From Arthrobacter sp. MSA 4-2 (lineage in GTDB: Bacteria; Actinomycetota; Actinomycetes; Actinomycetales; Micrococcaceae): DNA of 64,000 nucleotides. The position numbers were made by a program, and so were the translations under genes. The DNA lies in NCBI RefSeq assembly GCF_016405885.1, contig NZ_JAEKGC010000006.1:62001-126000 (forward strand), read 5' to 3'. How positions within the stretch are numbered: position 1 is the first letter of the stretch; each line of letters opens with the position of its first letter. Below the pieces are notes generated by a model that was not told the DNA's origin, ran no database searches, and worked only from the letters and a program-made list of their open reading frames with translations. This document shows, piece by piece, positions 59,270 through 64,000 of this stretch.

Positions 59270-60562
59270 GTGGCGGTTAGCGGACGCCTGGTGCTGCTGG
59301 CCCTGCTCGGCGCGCTGCCCATCGTGCTGTTCCCCGGCGCGCTGCCCGCGCTGATCTGGGCGGGGCTGCTGGCCGCAGGTGTCGCCGTCGACCTGCTGCT
59401 TGCCGCTTCTCCCCGCCGGGTCGGAGTGCGCAGGGCCCTGCCCGCCACCGTGCGCCTGGGCGAGGGCTGCGTCGGCACGCTCCTGCTGTCCAACGACACC
59501 GGCCGCACGCTCCGGGCGACTGTCCGCGACCCCTGGCAGCCCTCGGCCCGGGCCGCCAACCCCGAACAGCGCCTGCGCGTGGCCGCCGGCCGGGTGCACC
59601 GCATGGAGGTGTCGCTGCTGCCGGCCCGCCGGGGGATCCTCACCACGGGCTCGGTCACTCTCCGCAGCCACGGACCGCTTGGCCTCGCCGCGCGCCAGCT
59701 GACCCTCCCGGCGCCGGCGGAACTGCGCGTGCTCCCGCCCTTCCTTTCCAAGCGCCACCTTCCCTCGAAGCTGCGCCGGCTCAGGGAGCTCGACGGGCGG
59801 GCCGCGGTACAGATCCGGGGCGCCGGGACGGAGTTCGATTCGCTGCGCGACTACGTGCGCGGCGACGACGTGCGCTCCATCGACTGGCGGGCGAGCGCGC
59901 GGCGGCGGGACACCGTGGTGCGCACCTGGCGGCCGGAGCGGGACCGCCGCGTGGTGATCGTCCTTGACACCTCGCGGACCTCCGCCGCGCGGATCGCCGA
60001 CGAACCGCGCCTCGACACCGGCATCGAAGCCGCCCTGCTGCTGGCCGTGCTCGCCCAGCACGGCGGCGACAAGGTGGACTTCCTCGCCTTCGACCGCCGC
60101 CTCCGGGCGCGGGTCGACTCCGGGGCAAAGGCGAACCTCCTCAACGCCTTGGTGCGGGCGATGGCGCCCCTGGAACCCGAACTGATCGAGGCGGACTTCT
60201 CCCGGATCCCGGCGCAGATCCGCTCGGTCTCCCCCCACCGGTCGCTGGTGGTGCTGCTGACCTCCCTCGACTCCGGCGCCGTCGAGGAAGGCCTACTGCC
60301 GGTGCTTCCCGGGCTCACCGCGCAGCACCTGGTGGTAATTGCCTCGGTGCGCGATCCGCGGCTCGAGGAGCTGCGGGCCGTGCGGGGCACGGCCGCCGAC
60401 GCGTACCGGGCCGCCGCGGCGGAGCGGGCGCTGCTGGACCGGGAGGCGGTCACGGCCCAGCTGAAGCAGCTGGGGGCCGAGGTGGTCGATGAGCATCCGC
60501 TGGAGCTTCCGCCCCGGCTCGCCGACACCTACATCCGGCTCAAGGCGGCGGGCCGGCTGTGA
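59270..60562 (+). CDS. DUF58 domain protein (MoxR partner)
   Basis: 430 residues; GTG start after GGAGGGGAGG. Two N-terminal hydrophobic segments (~8-45), then a beta-rich region and the DUF58 signature EFDSLRDYVRGDDVRSIDWRASARR, followed by a von Willebrand-like fold (VVIVLDTSRTS with partial MIDAS). DUF58 proteins form functional pairs with MoxR. Confidence 0.88.
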   Translation: MAVSGRLVLLALLGALPIVLFPGALPALIWAGLLAAGVAVDLLLAASPRRVGVRRALPATVRLGEGCVGTLLLSNDTGRTLRATVRDPWQPSARAANPEQRLRVAAGRVHRMEVSLLPARRGILTTGSVTLRSHGPLGLAARQLTLPAPAELRVLPPFLSKRHLPSKLRRLRELDGRAAVQIRGAGTEFDSLRDYVRGDDVRSIDWRASARRRDTVVRTWRPERDRRVVIVLDTSRTSAARIADEPRLDTGIEAALLLAVLAQHGGDKVDFLAFDRRLRARVDSGAKANLLNALVRAMAPLEPELIEADFSRIPAQIRSVSPHRSLVVLLTSLDSGAVEEGLLPVLPGLTAQHLVVIASVRDPRLEELRAVRGTAADAYRAAAAERALLDREAVTAQLKQLGAEVVDEHPLELPPRLADTYIRLKAAGRL

Positions 60563-60641
60563 ATGCCGCGGCCGCTGCCGGCAGTTCCCGCAGGCGGGGC
60601 ACCGCCCGCGGACCAGAGAGCAAGCAGGGAGGAACATCGCG

Positions 60642-61304
60642 GTGAAATCGATCTATCAGGAGGTTCTGGGCCGGGACTTTGACCGGCTCCAGCCGGAACT
60701 GCGCGAGTACTTCGGGCTTCACGCCGGCAGCGGAAAGTCCGGGGTGGGAACCGGCCGGTTCGACGTCGCCGGCTGCCCGGCCCGGTTCGCCCGGCCGGCG
60801 TTCCGGCTCACGGCCCTCGACAACGCCTTCTTCCCCGAATACGAGACGTCGGTGCCGTTCACGATCGCCAACTATCCCCATATCGACCCGTTCGGCCGGC
60901 CGGCGCTCACCGCACGGCGCGAGATCCGGTTCAGCACGGCGGTCCGGGTGTTCGAGGACACCACCTCGCTTCAGGACGGGCGGCTGACCGACTACCTGGG
61001 CTCGCGGCGGCGCATGGCGACTGCGCTGACCTGCTCGGTCACGGACGCCGGGCACATGCGCATGGTGTCAACCGCAACGCGCGTCTTCGCGGGGATCCGG
61101 ATCGCCCTGCCCGACGCCGTCGGCGCCAGCGCCACCATGGAGCAGTGGTGGGACGGCCAGCGCTTCCGCATCACGACCCGGGTGGTGCACCGCCAGCTCG
61201 GCACGCTGCTCGTGTACGCCGGCGGTTTCGACTATGAGCTGCAGGCGTTCGACGGCGTGCTCCCCGGGCCGGCCCAGCCGCGGCGGTGGGAGGAGCGGAC
61301 CTAG
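60642..61304 (+). CDS. DUF4166 domain protein
   Basis: 220 residues from GTG 60642 with GGGAGGA upstream; an earlier frame start lies inside the DUF58 gene. Contains FGLHAGSGKSGVGTGRFDVAGCPARFARPAFRL and the beta-strand-rich DUF4166 body. Function unknown. Its TAG stop shares the four bases CTAG (61301-61304) with the stop of the converging gene. Confidence 0.8.
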   Translation: MKSIYQEVLGRDFDRLQPELREYFGLHAGSGKSGVGTGRFDVAGCPARFARPAFRLTALDNAFFPEYETSVPFTIANYPHIDPFGRPALTARREIRFSTAVRVFEDTTSLQDGRLTDYLGSRRRMATALTCSVTDAGHMRMVSTATRVFAGIRIALPDAVGASATMEQWWDGQRFRITTRVVHRQLGTLLVYAGGFDYELQAFDGVLPGPAQPRRWEERT

Positions 61305-62377
61305 GCCTCCGCGGCGAGCTGGGTCAGGGCCTCAGCGGCGCCGCCCAGCCGCGTCAGGCTCTGCCGGGCGGCGGCGGGGGTGAGCCCGGCCAGCCCCTCC
61401 AGGGACGTCACTGTCAGGGCGCCCAGCGCCACGTCCGGGAGGCCGACCCGGCGCCACGGATCAACGACGGCGGCCACGAGGGCCGAGACCTGCGGCACCG
61501 TGGCGCCCGGGACCAGGACTCCGGCCCACAGGCGGCGCCCCGATTCCACGGCCTCGGCCAGCCGCTCCCACTGGGCGTCAGTTACTGCAGCAAAGGGCAG
61601 CCCGAGCGTGTCGGCGGGGCTTGAGAGGGCGGCGTCGAGCACGTCGTCGCCGCCGGGCACGCGGAGCACCAGCCGGTCCGCGCCGGCGGCGCGGACGGCC
61701 CGGTGCAGGCCCGCCCAGGCGTCGGTGGCCTCCTGGCGCGGCACAGCGCGCAGCGTCCGGTAGCCGCTGGCGGTCGGGATCCGGCCGGCGAGCACGGCGT
61801 CGGCCTCGGGCTCATCGAGCTGCACCTCGACGACGGCGCCGCGGGCCACCGCCGCGGTCCGCCGGACCAGGTCGGCGGCCCCCGCCGCCAGTGAAGCGTA
61901 GATCTCCCGGCGGGCGCCGGGGTCGAGCAGGGCCCGTTCCCCGGAGTGGAGGTGGACGTTGGACGCCACCGAGAGGGGGCCGCGCAGGTGCACCTTCACC
62001 TGTGCGGCGGGTGCCTCCTCGGCTCCGGCGATATCGCCAAGCGCATTGAGGTCCGACGACAGCGCGGACTCCGCCCTGCGCTGGTCCTTTCCCGGGCGGG
62101 CCACGAGGCGCCAGCCGTGGGGCTGAAGGTCGAAAGGGAGCTCAACGAGCATCCCGAGGGTGCGGCCGACGGCGTCGCTGCCGGGCCCGCGCTGCGGCAG
62201 GGCGGCAAGGAACGGCAGGTGCGGGCCGCCGAGTTCGCCGCGCACCGCACGGTGCGCCTCCAGCGGGTCGGTGCCGGGCCAGTCGCCGGGGGCCGTCGCG
62301 GCGGCCTGCACCGCCCCGGTGCCGGCCGGGCCGGCGGGGGTTCCGGTCGCGGGCGCGGCGGAGGGGTCAGGCGCCAC
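61301..62377 (-). CDS. MetE C-domain-like protein lacking cysteine (Rv3015c-like)
   Basis: 358 residues from GTG 62377 (GGAGGGCACCG upstream). It has a UROD/MetE-like TIM-barrel pattern (QVKVHLRGPLSVASNV, VEVQLDEPEADAVLAGR). Unlike real cobalamin-independent methionine synthases it contains no Cys at all, so the zinc site is missing. Mycobacteria encode a similar protein near mnmA. Overlaps chorismate mutase by 11 bp; likely a non-MetE function. Confidence 0.75.
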   Translation of the reverse strand: MAPDPSAAPATGTPAGPAGTGAVQAAATAPGDWPGTDPLEAHRAVRGELGGPHLPFLAALPQRGPGSDAVGRTLGMLVELPFDLQPHGWRLVARPGKDQRRAESALSSDLNALGDIAGAEEAPAAQVKVHLRGPLSVASNVHLHSGERALLDPGARREIYASLAAGAADLVRRTAAVARGAVVEVQLDEPEADAVLAGRIPTASGYRTLRAVPRQEATDAWAGLHRAVRAAGADRLVLRVPGGDDVLDAALSSPADTLGLPFAAVTDAQWERLAEAVESGRRLWAGVLVPGATVPQVSALVAAVVDPWRRVGLPDVALGALTVTSLEGLAGLTPAAARQSLTRLGGAAEALTQLAAEA

Positions 62378-62759
62378 CGGTGCCCTCCGGTGCGCGTCCG
62401 GACGCTTCCCCGTTGCGGGTCTCCGAAATTGCCTGGTGGTGGCGGATCACCTCGGAGATGATGAAGTTGAGGAACTTCTCGGCGAAGGCCGGGTCGAGGT
62501 GCGCCTCGGCAGCCAGGGCGCGCAGGCGCGCGATCTGGGCCGCCTCGCGGGCCGGGTCGCCTGCGGGGAGCCGGTGCTCGGCCTTGAGGTGGCCCACCCG
62601 CTGGGTGGCCTTGAAGCGTTCAGCCAGCAGGTACACGAGCGTCGCGTCGATATTGTCGATGCTGCTGCGCACCGACAGGAGTTCGGCCATCACCTCGGGC
62701 TTCACGGATCCCGCGAGGGAACTCGCCTCGGGGTCGAAACCACGTGTCTCTTCGCTCAT
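62367..62759 (-). CDS. Chorismate mutase (AroQ fold)
   Basis: 130 residues from ATG 62759. Helical AroQ pattern: ELLSVRSSIDNIDATLVYLLAERFKATQRVG with the catalytic Arg and Lys region (VGHLKAEHRLP), then IARLRALAAEAHLDPAFAEKFLNFIISEVIRHHQ. It converts chorismate to prephenate for Phe/Tyr synthesis. Overlap with the MetE-like gene suggests one transcript. Confidence 0.88.
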   Translation of the reverse strand: MSEETRGFDPEASSLAGSVKPEVMAELLSVRSSIDNIDATLVYLLAERFKATQRVGHLKAEHRLPAGDPAREAAQIARLRALAAEAHLDPAFAEKFLNFIISEVIRHHQAISETRNGEASGRAPEGTGGA

Positions 62760-62820
62760 GGATCCAGTCAATCAGACTTCCGGGGGCACCCTTAACTGTG
62801 TCTGCCCTGCGGCGGGAGGC

Positions 62821-63963
62821 TCAACCGGCGGCGCCGGCCGGCTCGGGGCGGAGGGCGGACCGGGCCGAATCGATGGTCGCCTGGCCCAGCACGCGGCTGC
62901 CCTGGTACAGCACGACGGTCTGCCCGGGGGCCACCCCGCGCATCGGTTCGACCAGGCGCACGACCAGTTCGGGGCGTCCGTCGGCACCGGCTTCGACGCG
63001 GGCGCGGGCGTCGACGGGGTCGCCGTGCGCGCGCACCTGGGCCATGCAGTCGAACTCCTCACCGGTGTCGACCTCGGCGATGGGCCTGCCGGCCCAGGAG
63101 ACCTTGATGCCGCGCATCTGGTCGATGGCGAGCATCTGCTCCGGACCGACCACCACGGTGTTTTCCTTGGGCCGGATCTCCAGGACGAAGCGCGGCTTGC
63201 CGTCGGGCGCGGGCCGGCCCAGCTTCAGGCCCTTGCGCTGGCCCACGGTGAACGCGTTGGCGCCGGGGTGGGTGCCGAGCTTCGTTCCGTCGACGTCGAG
63301 GATGTCGCCCTCGGTGAGGTCGATGCGTTCCTCGAGCCAGCCGCGGGTGTCGCCGTCGGGGATGAAGCAGATGTCGTGGCTGTCCGGCTTGTTGGCCACC
63401 GACAGTCCGCGGCGCTCGGCTTCGGCGCGCACCTCGGCCTTCGACGGGGTCTCCGCGAGGGGAAACATCGAGTGCTTGAGCTGCTCGTGGGTCAGCACGC
63501 CCAGCACGTAGGACTGGTCCTTCGCCCAGTCCGCGGCGCGGTGGAGTTCCCGGTTGCCGTCGGCGTCTTCAATGACCTTGGCGTAGTGCCCGGTGCAGAC
63601 GGCGTCGAAGCCCAGCGCCAAGGCCTTTTCGAGCAGGGCGGCGAACTTGATCCGCTCGTTGCAGCGCATGCAGGGGTTGGGGGTGCGCCCGGCGGCGTAC
63701 TCGGCGATGAAGTCGTCGACCACGTCCTCCTTGAAGCGCTCCGAGAAGTCCCAGACGTAGTAGGGGATGCCGAGGATGTCACAGGCGCGCCAGGCGTCCC
63801 GGGAGTCCTCGATGGTGCAGCAGCCCCGGCTGCCGGTGCGCAGGGTCCCGGGCATCCGGGACAGCGCAAGGTGCACCCCGACGACGTCGTGCCCCGCCTC
63901 CACGGCGCGGGCCGCGGCGACGGCCGAATCGACCCCGCCGCTCATAGCTGCAAGTACCTTCAT
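62821..63963 (-). CDS. mnmA: tRNA-specific 2-thiouridylase MnmA
   Basis: 380 residues. PP-loop SGGVDS (8-13), catalytic Cys101 in [12 protein letters not shown] and Cys199 in DSHDICF, plus a C-terminal beta-barrel. It thiolates U34 of tRNA-Lys/Glu/Gln using sulfur from a cysteine desulfurase, whose gene (often upstream) is outside this window. Start ATG 63963; it lies 61 bp upstream of chorismate mutase on the same strand. Confidence 0.97.
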   Translation of the reverse strand: MKVLAAMSGGVDSAVAAARAVEAGHDVVGVHLALSRMPGTLRTGSRGCCTIEDSRDAWRACDILGIPYYVWDFSERFKEDVVDDFIAEYAAGRTPNPCMRCNERIKFAALLEKALALGFDAVCTGHYAKVIEDADGNRELHRAADWAKDQSYVLGVLTHEQLKHSMFPLAETPSKAEVRAEAERRGLSVANKPDSHDICFIPDGDTRGWLEERIDLTEGDILDVDGTKLGTHPGANAFTVGQRKGLKLGRPAPDGKPRFVLEIRPKENTVVVGPEQMLAIDQMRGIKVSWAGRPIAEVDTGEEFDCMAQVRAHGDPVDARARVEAGADGRPELVVRLVEPMRGVAPGQTVVLYQGSRVLGQATIDSARSALRPEPAGAAG

Positions 63964-64000
63964 AGGGAAAAACCTGTTCCTGCCGTTTGGATTGATGATG

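Noticed and set aside
57905-60238. 777-codon minus-strand frame opposite DUF4350, moxR and DUF58
   Set aside because: It spans three recognisable genes and their junctions; typical high-GC artefact.
61301-62377. Functional cobalamin-independent methionine synthase
   Set aside because: It lacks all Cys and the N-terminal half of MetE.

Overview
The window is a high-GC actinobacterial chromosome segment. The best fit is Micrococcales, probably an Arthrobacter-like member of Micrococcaceae. Reasons: WhiB1, the MtrA-MtrB-LpqB system, PdtaS, an Rv3235-family protein, a 1605-residue NAD-type glutamate dehydrogenase, frequent GTG starts and many 4-bp GTGA/ATGA gene overlaps. No rRNA, tRNA, transposase, integrase or CRISPR array was recognised. 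Coding density is very high; the only gap over 300 bp is 11157-11583.

Region A (1-7.1 kb): the 3' part of a secreted or surface protein, then two large exported enzymes, a metzincin metalloprotease and a GH25 muramidase. Both end in the same 10-repeat FG-GAP/VCBS module, encoded by a direct repeat of about 1635 bp in which I find no difference.

Region B (7.1-28.3 kb): a cell-surface polysaccharide locus. It holds an MsbA/PglK-type ABC transporter, several GT2 and GT4 glycosyltransferases, DUF2304 and polytopic membrane proteins, and a translationally coupled glf-glfT2-wzm-wzt operon (galactofuranan synthesis and ABC export). It also holds five enzymes that fit the WbpA/B/E/D/I route from UDP-GlcNAc to a 2,3-diacetamido-2,3-dideoxy-mannuronic acid donor. 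Together they suggest a galactofuranose-containing, diamino-uronic-acid-bearing wall glycopolymer exported by ABC transporters. The secreted muramidase and protease next door could act on the same envelope.

Region C (28.5-54.7 kb): envelope and signalling genes that keep the order of the mycobacterial whiB1...mtrA neighbourhood (Rv3219-Rv3246c). An FHA-FtsK/EssC-like ATPase comes first, then whiB1, pdtaS and gdh. Next is a little-studied set of a CpaE-like ATPase, a SAF-domain protein, a BldC-like regulator, an unknown protein, a LysM membrane protein and an Rv3235-family protein. Then follow secA, an AlkZ-like protein, hpf, comF, lpqB, mtrB and mtrA. Intergenic spaces hold several DNA signals: a helically phased 10-bp direct-repeat array (42941-42990), a three-unit DnaA-box-like array (50341-50383), a CRP-like palindrome before whiB1, and GGACGT repeats before mtrA.

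Region D (54.9-61.3 kb): a membrane-protein/DUF4129/DUF4350/MoxR/DUF58/DUF4166 run. Region E (61.3-64 kb): a cysteine-free MetE-fold protein, chorismate mutase and MnmA, all on the minus strand.
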